This document shows, piece after piece, positions 40,925-49,013 of a stretch of DNA of 64,000 nucleotides. Below the pieces are notes generated by a model. The model made no database searches, had not been told where the DNA came from, and saw only the letters and a list, made by a program, of their open reading frames with translations. The stretch spans positions 558,001 through 622,000 of the forward strand of contig JADJLT010000006.1 of assembly GCA_016709965.1 (NCBI GenBank), given 5' to 3'. Each line of letters starts with the position of its first letter. Within the stretch, counting starts at the first letter, position 1. A program made the position numbers and the translations under genes. The DNA is from Betaproteobacteria bacterium (GTDB taxonomy: Bacteria; Pseudomonadota; Gammaproteobacteria; Burkholderiales; Rhodocyclaceae).

Positions 40925-41863
40925 TCAAGTGAGCAGGGCGTGGCCGATTGTACGCAGGGCGATGCCGATGCATGCGCCCAGGGCTGCCGGTTTCCAGACC
41001 GCAGCAACCCGCCGTCCAGCCGAGATCAGCACCGCTACGCCCGGCAGGTCGAACGGCGAGATCAGGAAGCCGGCACTCTGGTTGAGCAAATGCTCGCTGA
41101 CCTGCCCGGCTCGGCGCATTTCGTCCATGACGCCCATCATGGCGGTGCCGCCGGCCAGGTATTTGGTCAGGCTGGGCAAGATCAGGATGGGATCAATGCC
41201 GGCGAGGGCCAGTACGGGGGTCAAGGCCTGCGTGATCAGGGCAATCGCACCGAAGTGCTTGAGCGCAGTGACGGCGACCAGCGACAGCACCAGCATGGGG
41301 ATGGCGCCCACAGCGATCTTGAATGCCTCTGCACCGGCACGGTTAATGACGTCGAGAACACCCTTGGCACTTTCGACGACGGGGTGGCTGAGCGATTCGT
41401 CGAGTACGGATTCGTTGGCGGATAAGTGACGGCCAAAAAAATAATAGGTGGCTGCTGCAGCAGCCAGCCCGCCGAGCAATGAAAAAATCAGGGTCGGCGC
41501 CAGGTCGAGACCCATGGTCAGCATCGGCAGTGAGGCGTTGGCCTGGGCCATGGCAAAGACCATGGCCAGCGTGGCGGCGAGGTGGCGATCCGACGTGCCG
41601 CGCTGTTCCATCATGGTCAGCGTCGCCATTGGCGCGGCAAAGCTGACGAAATTGATCTGCAGTGCGGCAAATACGCCCAGCCCGGTCAGCCCGAATGGCT
41701 TGAGTACTGGTGCCAGCTTGGCCACGGCCCAATCAAGCACGCCCCGCGCCTCAAGCAGTCGCATCAGCGAGAGCATGACGACCATTACCGGCAGCAGGAT
41801 GAACAGCGAAAGTTCAACCGCCGAGCGGCCGGCCTTGAGGATGATGTCGATCAGGATGTCCAT
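40925..41863 (-). CDS. Gate-domain (nucleoside-recognition) membrane protein
   Basis: This 312-residue membrane protein carries two Gate/nucleoside-recognition-type halves, as in spore maturation and concentrative nucleoside transporter relatives. It has around eight helices, for example LSLFILLPVMVVMLSLMRLL, FVSFAAPMATLTMMEQRGT and LTKYLAGGTAMMGVMDEMRR. Its substrate is unknown. It stands as a single gene, divergent from a DUF2789 gene, downstream (in gene order) of lrgAB with about 90 nt between. Confidence 0.8.
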   Translation of the reverse strand: MDILIDIILKAGRSAVELSLFILLPVMVVMLSLMRLLEARGVLDWAVAKLAPVLKPFGLTGLGVFAALQINFVSFAAPMATLTMMEQRGTSDRHLAATLAMVFAMAQANASLPMLTMGLDLAPTLIFSLLGGLAAAAATYYFFGRHLSANESVLDESLSHPVVESAKGVLDVINRAGAEAFKIAVGAIPMLVLSLVAVTALKHFGAIALITQALTPVLALAGIDPILILPSLTKYLAGGTAMMGVMDEMRRAGQVSEHLLNQSAGFLISPFDLPGVAVLISAGRRVAAVWKPAALGACIGIALRTIGHALLT

Positions 41864-41956
41864 GGCTTCTGTTTTTAATTAGGGGAACTTGTCTGGCTAC
41901 GGTGTAATCTATAAGTCAGGTAGCGATCAGATTGACGTCTTTGACCGAGGAGCGCA

Positions 41957-42193
41957 ATGATGGAATTCCATTACCACACCCTGCCCAACCTGTTCGAGCA
42001 ACTCGGCCTCCCGGCCGAGCCCAATGCCGTCCAACACTTTATCGACGTTCATAGTCCCATGCCCGAAGCCGTTCAACTGGCTGATGCGCCGTTCTGGAAA
42101 CCCTCTCAGGCAGCATTTCTTCGTGAGGAAATACTCGAAGATGGCGACTGGGCAGAAGTGGTTGACGACTTGAACGCGCGGTTGCATAGCTGA
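41957..42193 (+). CDS. DUF2789-family protein
   Basis: This 78-residue soluble acidic protein (MMEFHYHTLPNLFEQLGLPA, then PFWKPSQAAFLREEILEDGDW) matches the DUF2789 family, which has no known function. GAGGAG precedes two adjacent ATGs; either may start it. A copy of the dispersed repeat and then the aceB terminator follow downstream. Confidence 0.85.
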   Translation: MMEFHYHTLPNLFEQLGLPAEPNAVQHFIDVHSPMPEAVQLADAPFWKPSQAAFLREEILEDGDWAEVVDDLNARLHS

Positions 42194-42219
42194 CTTCTTC
42201 TGGTTTCGCAGCACGAGAA

Positions 42220-42257
42220 AATTTCAAATTTGGCCAAAATTTCCGGTTGACCGTGGC
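42220..42257 (+). repeat. Dispersed TTCCGGTTGACCG repeat after the DUF2789 gene
   Basis: A canonical copy: AATTTCAAATTTGGCC, AAAATT, then TTCCGGTTGACCGTGGCG. It lies between the DUF2789 stop and the aceB terminator, outside any gene. Confidence 0.92.
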
Positions 42258-42312
42258 GCTTCGCTCGCAGCGGAATACTGTAGGGTTCCCAGCTTAAATT
42301 ACGCCTACCAAT

Positions 42313-42340
42313 AAAAACGCCGGGTTTCCCCGGCGTTTTT
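42313..42340. terminator. Bidirectional terminator at the aceB 3' end
   Basis: AAAAACGCCGGG pairs perfectly with CCCGGCGTTTTT around a 4-nt loop, with A and T runs on both sides. It serves aceB on the minus strand and probably the DUF2789 gene on the plus strand. Confidence 0.88.
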
Positions 42341-42368
42341 TCTCTCTCCGCTTCTGCTTTTATCTTGT

Positions 42369-43967
42369 TCAGGCCATGGCTTCGTACAGCGGCAGGGTCA
42401 GGAACTCCGGGTATTCCGGGGTCAGTGACATTTCGTCAAAAATCACGGCGGCCTTGTCGTAGCTGGCGGTGTCTTCGCCCTGGGCGGTGACCGCTGCCTT
42501 CACCTTGGCCAGTTCTTCGGCGATCATCGGGCGGACCATTTCAACGGTGACCTTGCGGCCGTCGTCGAGGATGCCCTTCGGCGAAACGACCCACTGCCAG
42601 ACCTGAGAGCGGGAGATTTCGGCGGTGGCCGCATCTTCCATCAGGTTGTGGATGGGCACGCAGCCGTTGCCGGCCAGCCAGCTGCCGAGGTAGTGAATAC
42701 CGACGTTGATGTTGTTGCGCAGGCCGGCTTCGGTGATCGGTTGTTCAGGCTGGAAGTCGAGCCACTGTGCCGGGCCGAAGTTGCCTTCAACCTGCTTTTC
42801 CCACTGGTTCGGCTTGTCGCCCAAAACCTTGACGAATTCTTCCATGGCGATCGGCACGAGGCCCGGGTGAGCCACCCAGCCGCCGTCAAAGCCGTCGTTG
42901 GCGTCGCGGGTCTTGTCGTGGCGGATGCCAGCCAGGGCCTTTTCGTTGGCAACCGGATCGTTCTTGATCGGAATCAGGGCCGACATGCCGCCCATGGCCG
43001 GCGCACCGCGCTTGTGGCAAGCCTGTACCAGGGCCAGGGCGTAGCCGCGCATGAAGGGCACTTCCATGGTGATGGCGCTGCGCTGGGCGAGGCAGAAGTC
43101 CTTGTTCTTCTTGAACTTCTTGATGCAGGAGAAGATGTAGTCCCAGCGACCGGCGTTGAGGCCGGAGGAGTGGTTGCGCAGTTCATAGAGGATTTCTTCC
43201 ATCTCGAAGGTGGCGAGAATGGTTTCGATCAGCACGGTGGCCTTGATGGTGCCTTGCGGAATACCACAGTGATCCTGGGCCATGACGAAGATGTCGTTCC
43301 ACAGGCGGGCTTCCAGGTGGCTTTCCATCTTCGGCAGGTAGTAGAACGGGCCGGCGCCGCGGGCGATCTGCTCTTTGGCGTTGTGGAAGAAGACCACGGC
43401 GAAGTCGAAGATGCCGCCGCCGACACGCTGACCATCGACCAGCACGTGCTTTTCATCAAGGTGCCAGCCGCGCGGACGAATCTGCAGGGTGGCGATCTGG
43501 TCGTTCAGCTTGTAGGTCTTGCCGTTGTCGCCAGTGAAGCTCAGTTCGCGGCGGATGGCCTTGTACAGGTTGACCTGACCCTGAATCTGGTTGTCCCAGT
43601 TCGGCGAGTTGGAATCTTCGAAGTCGGTCATGTAGGAGTCAGCGCCGGAGTTGTAGGCGTTGATGATCATCTTGGCTTCGACCGGGCCGGTGATTTCGGT
43701 GCGACGACGCTCCAGCGCCTTGGGCAGCGGGGCGATCTTCCAGTCGCCTTCGCGGATGTGCTTGGTTTCCGGCAGGAAGTCAGGCATTTCGCCGGCGTCG
43801 ATGCGGGCCTGGCGGGCAACGCGAGCGGCCAGCAGTTCCTGGCGACGGGCTTCGAAGGCGCGGTGCAGCTTGGCGACCAGTTCGAGCGCTTCGAAAGTCA
43901 GGATGGATTCGTATTGTGGCTGGATCGGGGCGGTGATTTGCACGCCGGCGGGCAGATTGAGGGCCAT
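42369..43967 (-). CDS. aceB: Malate synthase A
   Basis: AceB condenses glyoxylate with acetyl-CoA to malate, the second step of the glyoxylate shunt. The 532-residue protein is of the A type. Characteristic stretches include GPVEAKMIINAYNSGADSYM, DFEDSNSPNWDNQIQGQ (active-site Asp and Glu), RGWHLDEKH, LIETILATFEMEEILYEL and CVPIHNLMEDAATAEISRSQ. AGGAG lies before the ATG. It is divergent from a LysR regulator through a control region with inverted repeats. Isocitrate lyase lies about 3 kb away. Confidence 0.97.
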   Translation of the reverse strand: MALNLPAGVQITAPIQPQYESILTFEALELVAKLHRAFEARRQELLAARVARQARIDAGEMPDFLPETKHIREGDWKIAPLPKALERRRTEITGPVEAKMIINAYNSGADSYMTDFEDSNSPNWDNQIQGQVNLYKAIRRELSFTGDNGKTYKLNDQIATLQIRPRGWHLDEKHVLVDGQRVGGGIFDFAVVFFHNAKEQIARGAGPFYYLPKMESHLEARLWNDIFVMAQDHCGIPQGTIKATVLIETILATFEMEEILYELRNHSSGLNAGRWDYIFSCIKKFKKNKDFCLAQRSAITMEVPFMRGYALALVQACHKRGAPAMGGMSALIPIKNDPVANEKALAGIRHDKTRDANDGFDGGWVAHPGLVPIAMEEFVKVLGDKPNQWEKQVEGNFGPAQWLDFQPEQPITEAGLRNNINVGIHYLGSWLAGNGCVPIHNLMEDAATAEISRSQVWQWVVSPKGILDDGRKVTVEMVRPMIAEELAKVKAAVTAQGEDTASYDKAAVIFDEMSLTPEYPEFLTLPLYEAMA

Positions 43968-44040
43968 GAGAACTCCTGTTTGGAAAGGGTGAAATAACGT
44001 GACGAAGTGAATTCTATTCCTTCAGCGCAAGATTAAAAAC

Positions 44041-44086
44041 CGGTCTAAAATCAAATCATCTATTACTTAAAGTATTAAATAGACCG
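44041..44086. promoter_or_regulatory. Candidate LysR operator between aceB and its divergent regulator
   Basis: CGGTCTA at 44041-44047 and TAGACCG at 44080-44086 are perfect inverted 7-bp arms, with a smaller palindrome ACTTAAAGT between them. It lies directly upstream of the LysR gene, where an autoregulating LysR protein controlling aceB would bind. Confidence 0.5.
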
Positions 44087-44088
44087 TT

Positions 44089-44991
44089 ATGGACAGACTG
44101 AAGCAGATTGAGGCCTTTGTTTCCGTGGCAACACGCGGCAGCTTGTCAGCAGCGGCGCGGGTCGAAGGCGTAACGCCCGCCATCGTCGGACGGCGCATCG
44201 ATGCGTTGGAGTCGCGGCTGGGCATCAAGTTGCTGTTGCGCACGACGCGCAAACTGACCATCACTTTCGAAGGCCAGGCTTTTCTGGAGGATTGCCAGCG
44301 CCTGCTCAACGATCTGGCTAACGCCGAGGCTACCGTCTCGCTCGGCGGTGTGCGGGCTGGCGGGCATTTGAAAGTTTCGGCGCCTGCTGGCTTTGGTCGC
44401 CAGCATGTTGCGCCGCTGGTCGGTGATTTCATGCTGGCTAACCCGGATGTGACGGTCAACCTGAATTTGAGTGATCGTCTGGTGGATTTGATTAACGAGA
44501 ACATCGACTGCGCGATTCGCATCGGTGATCTGACGGACTCCAGCCTGATCAGCGTTCGCCTCGGTGAAATGCGCCGGATGGTAATCGCCAGTCCGGCCTA
44601 TCTGGTGGAACATGGGGTGCCGCGGACGCCTGACGATCTGGAGCGGCACAACTGTTTGTCCTTGGGCCAGCAGCGTGGCTGGGTGTTCCGTCATCCCGAT
44701 ACAAGCGAGGTGGATTCCCGCAAGGTTAGCGGAATTTTTGAATGCAATGATGGTGCCGTGCTGCATGAATGGGCGCTGGCCGGCCGGGGGTTGGCCTGGC
44801 GTTCATTATGGGAGGTTGGACTTGATCTGAAGGAGGGCCGGCTGACGTCGGTGCTGGACGCGTGGCAGGCGCCGCCGATGGGCATTTATGCAGTCTTTCC
44901 TCAGCGCCGACACTTGCCATTGCGCGTGCGCCTGTTCATCGACTTGCTGAAGGAAACCTACAGCCGACCAAGCTATTGGGAGTTGCGCTGA
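44089..44991 (+). CDS. LysR-family transcriptional regulator
   Basis: This 300-residue regulator has an N-terminal winged helix (MDRLKQIEAFVSVATRGSLS, with the recognition helix in VEGVTPAIVGRRIDALESRLG) and a C-terminal LysR substrate-binding domain (VNLNLSDRLVDLINENIDCAIRIG). It resembles the CrgA/DsdC-type group that replaces the normal recognition motif with TPAIVGRRI. Divergence from aceB and the shared inverted repeat suggest it controls malate synthase; the effector is unknown. No ribosome site is evident before the ATG. Confidence 0.88.
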   Translation: MDRLKQIEAFVSVATRGSLSAAARVEGVTPAIVGRRIDALESRLGIKLLLRTTRKLTITFEGQAFLEDCQRLLNDLANAEATVSLGGVRAGGHLKVSAPAGFGRQHVAPLVGDFMLANPDVTVNLNLSDRLVDLINENIDCAIRIGDLTDSSLISVRLGEMRRMVIASPAYLVEHGVPRTPDDLERHNCLSLGQQRGWVFRHPDTSEVDSRKVSGIFECNDGAVLHEWALAGRGLAWRSLWEVGLDLKEGRLTSVLDAWQAPPMGIYAVFPQRRHLPLRVRLFIDLLKETYSRPSYWELR

Positions 44992-45019
44992 ATAGCGCGG
45001 TGTGAGCGGGCTGCAGAAT

Positions 45020-45055
45020 ATTTCAGATTGGGCCGATTTTTCCGGTTGACCGTAG
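45020..45055 (+). repeat. Dispersed TTCCGGTTGACCG repeat after the LysR gene
   Basis: A canonical copy: ATTTCAGATTGGGCC, GATTTT, then TCCGGTTGACCGTAGC. It lies 28 nt after the LysR stop and before the converging chemoreceptor gene. Confidence 0.92.
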
Positions 45056-45117
45056 CATCTCGAATTTTTGCCCGTGGGTGAGCTACGGGCAAAAATAATC
45101 AAGTGGTGGATGCAGAC

Positions 45118-46743
45118 TCAGGCGATCACGAAGCGATCACTATCTTCGCGCATCGTTCTGGCCAGTCGGCCCAGTTCGCTGGCTGAATCAGCCGTACTTT
45201 GTGCTGCCCCATGGTTTTCTTCAGCACTTTGCGCGACGCGCTCAACCTGTTGGGCAATGGATTGGCTGGCCGAGCCCTGTTCGGCAATTGCCTCGGTGAT
45301 GTCGCTGACGACGCGCACCACGTCGTTGGCACTCTCGCGAATCTGAATGATGGCGTGACCAGCCTGCTCGGCGAGCGACATGCCCGATTCAGCCTGTGTA
45401 ACGACATTTTCCATGGAGCCTACGGCCGTTTTTGCGCTGTTCTGGATGCTGGCAATCATGGCGGCAATCTCGCCGGTGGCCTGGGTGGTGCGTTCAGCCA
45501 GTTTGCGCACTTCATCAGCCACCACGGCAAAGCCGCGGCCAGCCTCGCCTGCACGGGCCGCCTCGATGGCCGCGTTGAGCGCCAATAGATTAGTCTGATC
45601 GGCAACATCCTTGATGACCTGCACGACACCGGAAATCTGTGTCGATTGCTGGCCGAGGGTATCAATCTGGAGGGCGACATTCTTGACGGCGGCGGTAATG
45701 ACTTTCATCTCGTCCACCGCTTCGCCAATGACAGCGCCACCCTGGTCCGAGAGCTCGCCGGAGCGTCGCGCCATTTGAAGCGCATCGCCGGCATTGGCAG
45801 CCACATGATTGATGCTGACCGAAACCTGTTCAACCGATGCCGCCATGGAGGATGCAGATTCGCTGGCGTCTTCGGAGGCACGGGCTGATTGCTGGGCACC
45901 GTTGGCCAATTGTTGCGATGCATCGTCGATGCGATTTGTCGCCTGGCGTAAGCCACCAAGGGTCTCGCGCATGGTTGCCAGCAGGTCGTTGAAGGCTAAG
46001 GCGGTCAGGCCAACCTCATTTCGCCCGACGACGGGAATCGATTGCGTGAAATCCTTGTTGTCACGGACCCGCTGAATGATTTGACGCATGCTGGATAGCG
46101 GTCCCGATATTGAGGCGATGATCCAGTATGCCAAGCCAACCGCGAACAGGGTGGCAACGATCAGAATGCCAATGTTCATATTGCGGCCACTGGCGTAGGC
46201 CGCTCTATCCTTTTCAACGGCCTGATGCATCAGCAATTCCTGAAACTCAACCATGGCGTGCGTTGTTTCGAGGAAACCATTCATCGTCGGAGTCAATTCC
46301 GTCTTGATGTAAGTTTTGGCTTCATTAAGGTCGCGTTCCGCGATATTAAAATACTGTTCGTATTGCGGGCCAGCCTTGTCGCGCACAGCGACAATTTTGC
46401 TTAACAAAGCTTTGCCTTCTGGCGAATGAATCAGTTTTTCGAGCGTAGCCAGTGAAGGGCCGTTCAGCTCGCGCAATTTATGGATCTCTGCTTTGATCGC
46501 TTCGCGTTCTTCACGACTATCGGCAATCAGGATGCCACGCAAGGAGCGACCAATGGACAGCGTACGTTCATTGATATTGTTGGCCTCTTTTATCTTTAGG
46601 ACGCGTTCATTGACCAGAAGGTCCATGTTATCCATTGTCTCCGCCATACGTTTCATCGCCATGAGGTTGGTGACAATAAGGATCATGATAAGCAGGCCAA
46701 AACCAATAATCAGCCGCTTGCTGATGCTCAAATCTTTAAACAC
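45118..46743 (-). CDS. Methyl-accepting chemotaxis receptor
   Basis: This 541-residue receptor has an N-terminal helix (LIIGFGLLIMILIVTNLMAM), a four-helix-bundle periplasmic sensor (4HB_MCP type, with NERVLKIKEANNINERTLSIGRSLRGILI), a second helix (IGILIVATLFAVGLAYWIIASI), a HAMP domain and a methyl-accepting domain with the tip QTNLLALNAAIEAARAGEAGRGFAVVADEVRKLAE. The GTG at 46743 is preferred because AAGGGAG sits seven nt before it; the TTG eight codons upstream has none. It is a single gene, and its ligand is unknown. Confidence 0.9.
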   Translation of the reverse strand: MFKDLSISKRLIIGFGLLIMILIVTNLMAMKRMAETMDNMDLLVNERVLKIKEANNINERTLSIGRSLRGILIADSREEREAIKAEIHKLRELNGPSLATLEKLIHSPEGKALLSKIVAVRDKAGPQYEQYFNIAERDLNEAKTYIKTELTPTMNGFLETTHAMVEFQELLMHQAVEKDRAAYASGRNMNIGILIVATLFAVGLAYWIIASISGPLSSMRQIIQRVRDNKDFTQSIPVVGRNEVGLTALAFNDLLATMRETLGGLRQATNRIDDASQQLANGAQQSARASEDASESASSMAASVEQVSVSINHVAANAGDALQMARRSGELSDQGGAVIGEAVDEMKVITAAVKNVALQIDTLGQQSTQISGVVQVIKDVADQTNLLALNAAIEAARAGEAGRGFAVVADEVRKLAERTTQATGEIAAMIASIQNSAKTAVGSMENVVTQAESGMSLAEQAGHAIIQIRESANDVVRVVSDITEAIAEQGSASQSIAQQVERVAQSAEENHGAAQSTADSASELGRLARTMREDSDRFVIA

Positions 46744-46871
46744 GGAAACTCCCTTGAGTGACTTCAAATTTTAGAATGCTAGATTATCAATTTTTGATTG
46801 AAATTTGGTTTATTTATTGTTTTCGATAAATGGGTAATTGGATCAATGTTACTTACCCGCAACAAATAAAA

Positions 46872-46898
46872 AGGCCAGCACTTTGTGAGTGCTGGCCT
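46872..46898 (-). terminator. Terminator of aceA
   Basis: AGGCCAGCACT pairs with AGTGCTGGCCT around a 5-nt loop. Read on the minus strand it is followed by TTTTTATTT. It lies 42 nt after the aceA stop. Confidence 0.85.
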
Positions 46899-46939
46899 CA
46901 TGCCACCGGATAAGGCGGCAATCTAAAGCGGTAAGCTTT

Positions 46940-48238
46940 TTAGTGGAACTGTTCTTCTTCGGTCGAGCCGGTCAGCGCGGTGACGCTGGACTTGCCACCC
47001 TGGATCACGGTGGTGACGTCGTCGAAGTAACCGGTACCAACTTCCTGCTGGTGCGAGACGAAGGTATAGCCACGGTCGCGAGCTGCGAATTCCGGCTCTT
47101 GAACCTTCTCGACGTAGGCCGACATGCCGCGCTTGGCGTAGTCCTGGGCCAGGTCGAACATGTGGTACCACATGTTGTGGATGCCGGCCAGGGTGATGAA
47201 CTGGTACTTGTAGCCCATGGCGCCCAGTTCCTTCTGGAACTTGGCAATGGTGGCGTCGTCGAGGTTCTTCTTCCAGTTGAAGGAAGGCGAACAGTTGTAG
47301 GCCAGCATCTTGCCCGGGTGAACCTTATGCACGGCTTCAGCGAACTTGCGGGCAAATTCCAGATCCGGCGTGCCGGTTTCGCACCACACCAGGTCGGCGT
47401 AGTCAGCGTAGGCGATAGCGCGAGAGATAGCCTGGTCCAGACCCTTCTTGGTCTTGTAGAAGCCTTCAGCGGTACGCTCGCCGGTCAGGAACGGCTTGTC
47501 GTTCTCGTCGTAGTCGGAGGTCAGCAGGTCAGCAGCTTCAGCATCGGTACGGGCAATAACCAGTGTCGGCACGCCATAAACGTCAGCAGCCATACGGGCA
47601 GCGATCAGCTTCTGGATGGCTTCGGTGGTCGGAACGAGAACCTTGCCGCCCATGTGGCCGCACTTCTTGACGGAAGCCAGTTGGTCTTCCCAATGCACGC
47701 CAGCTGCGCCAGCGCGGATCATGGCCTTCATCAGTTCGTAGGCGTTCAGCACGCCGCCGAAACCGGCTTCAGCGTCAGCGACGATCGGCAGGTGGTATTC
47801 GACGTGGCCGGCATCGCCAGCGTTGATGTTCTTGGACCACTGGATTTCGTCGGCGCGGTTGAAGGCGTTGTTGATGCGCTCGACAACCTTTGGCACGGAG
47901 TCAACCGGGTACAGGGACTGGTCCGGGTACATGGCGGCGTATTCGTTGTTGTCGGCGGCAACTTGCCAGCCGGACAGGTAGATGGCCTTGATGCCAGCCT
48001 TGGCTTGCTGAACGGCTTGACCGCCGGTCAGGGCGCCCAGACAGTTGACGTAGGGGGTGTTGTTGACCAGATCCCACAGCTTTTCGGCACCACGACGGGC
48101 CAGGGTGTGCTCGACTTGGAAAGAACCACGCAGACGGACGACGTCAGCGGCGGAGTAACCGCGCTTGATGCCCTTCCAGCGGGGGTTTTCAGCCCAGTCT
48201 TTTTCGAGGGCGGCGATTTGCTGTTCGCGAGTGCTCAT
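46940..48238 (-). CDS. aceA: Isocitrate lyase
   Basis: AceA splits isocitrate into glyoxylate and succinate, the first step of the glyoxylate shunt. The 432-residue protein has the active-site motif KKCGHMGGKVLVPT with the catalytic Cys, the metal-binding stretch PIVADAEAGFGG, and WCETGTPDLEFARKFAEAV. TGAGGA lies before the ATG. It is a single-gene unit with its own terminator; aceB and aceK are elsewhere in the window, so the shunt genes are near but not in one operon. Confidence 0.97.
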   Translation of the reverse strand: MSTREQQIAALEKDWAENPRWKGIKRGYSAADVVRLRGSFQVEHTLARRGAEKLWDLVNNTPYVNCLGALTGGQAVQQAKAGIKAIYLSGWQVAADNNEYAAMYPDQSLYPVDSVPKVVERINNAFNRADEIQWSKNINAGDAGHVEYHLPIVADAEAGFGGVLNAYELMKAMIRAGAAGVHWEDQLASVKKCGHMGGKVLVPTTEAIQKLIAARMAADVYGVPTLVIARTDAEAADLLTSDYDENDKPFLTGERTAEGFYKTKKGLDQAISRAIAYADYADLVWCETGTPDLEFARKFAEAVHKVHPGKMLAYNCSPSFNWKKNLDDATIAKFQKELGAMGYKYQFITLAGIHNMWYHMFDLAQDYAKRGMSAYVEKVQEPEFAARDRGYTFVSHQQEVGTGYFDDVTTVIQGGKSSVTALTGSTEEEQFH

Positions 48239-48456
48239 GTGAATTCCTCAGGAGATTTGGTTTAGGAGATAACGGCGTTGAAGCAGTGGGATATCTTGCA
48301 ACGTCGACAAGATAAAGTATAGTTATTTTTTTGCGGAGCAGCAATAGTCTTATATAAGACATAAGACATTATTTGTTTCAATAAAAACAGTGCCTTGTAA
48401 TCGTAATTTCACAATGCAAAACGCTGTTTGTCTTTATGAAATGAAATTGCGCTGCG

Positions 48457-48951
48457 TCAGCACAAAGGTTTGCTGCTGACCAGCACCCCGTCTTCGTCGG
48501 CGTAGAGATACTCGCCGGGATTAAATGTAACGCCGCCAAAGGTCACGGCCACATTTTTGTCCCCGACGCCTTTCTTGAGTGTTTTTTGCGGGTGCGTATT
48601 CAGGGCGCGGACACCAAGATCAATGCCGTTGATATCTCCCGAGTCGCGGATGCAGCCATAGACGACCGCGCCAGCCCAGCCATTTTTCGCTGCGAGAATG
48701 GCGAGCTGGTCGCCAACCAGAGCACAACGTAGCGATCCGCCGCCGTCGACGACGAGAACCTTGCCGTGGCCGTCTTCGCCGAAAACTTCGCGAACGAGTG
48801 CGTTATCCTCAAAAATCTTCAGCGTGACAATTTGGCCGGAAAAGCTGGTGCGGCCACCGTAACGCTGGAACATCGGGGCAACGACGCGAACGGTCTTGCC
48901 CAATTCACTTTCAAATTCATCGCAAAGGTCGGGTGTCTTGAAGGTCATCAT
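48457..48951 (-). CDS. RraA-family protein (regulator of RNase E or 4-hydroxy-4-methyl-2-oxoglutarate aldolase)
   Basis: This 164-residue protein of the RraA fold begins MMTFKTPDLCDEFESELGKTVRVV. RraA binds RNase E and inhibits mRNA decay in E. coli; closely related proteins are HMG/oxaloacetate aldolases. The GWAGAVVYGCIRDSGDI and GGSLRCALVGDQLAI stretches keep the residues of the aldolase site (Gly, Arg and Asp pattern), so both roles remain possible. AAGGA precedes the start. It lies downstream of clpA behind a terminator. Confidence 0.85.
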   Translation of the reverse strand: MMTFKTPDLCDEFESELGKTVRVVAPMFQRYGGRTSFSGQIVTLKIFEDNALVREVFGEDGHGKVLVVDGGGSLRCALVGDQLAILAAKNGWAGAVVYGCIRDSGDINGIDLGVRALNTHPQKTLKKGVGDKNVAVTFGGVTFNPGEYLYADEDGVLVSSKPLC

Positions 48952-48968
48952 GGGGTCCTTGAAATAAA

Positions 48969-48994
48969 AAAGCCGTGCAATCTTGCACGGCTTT
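48969..48994 (-). terminator. Terminator between clpA and rraA
   Basis: AAAGCCGTGCAA and TTGCACGGCTTT pair perfectly around a 2-nt loop. On the minus strand it is followed by TTTTATTT. It closes the clpS-clpA operon. Confidence 0.85.
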
Positions 48995-49013
48995 CGGGGT
49001 GGATGGCAATCGT

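Noticed and set aside
42648..43997. Long open frames opposite aceB (and similarly opposite aceA and icd)
   Set aside because: These antisense frames result from codon bias of the real genes; none has recognisable domains.
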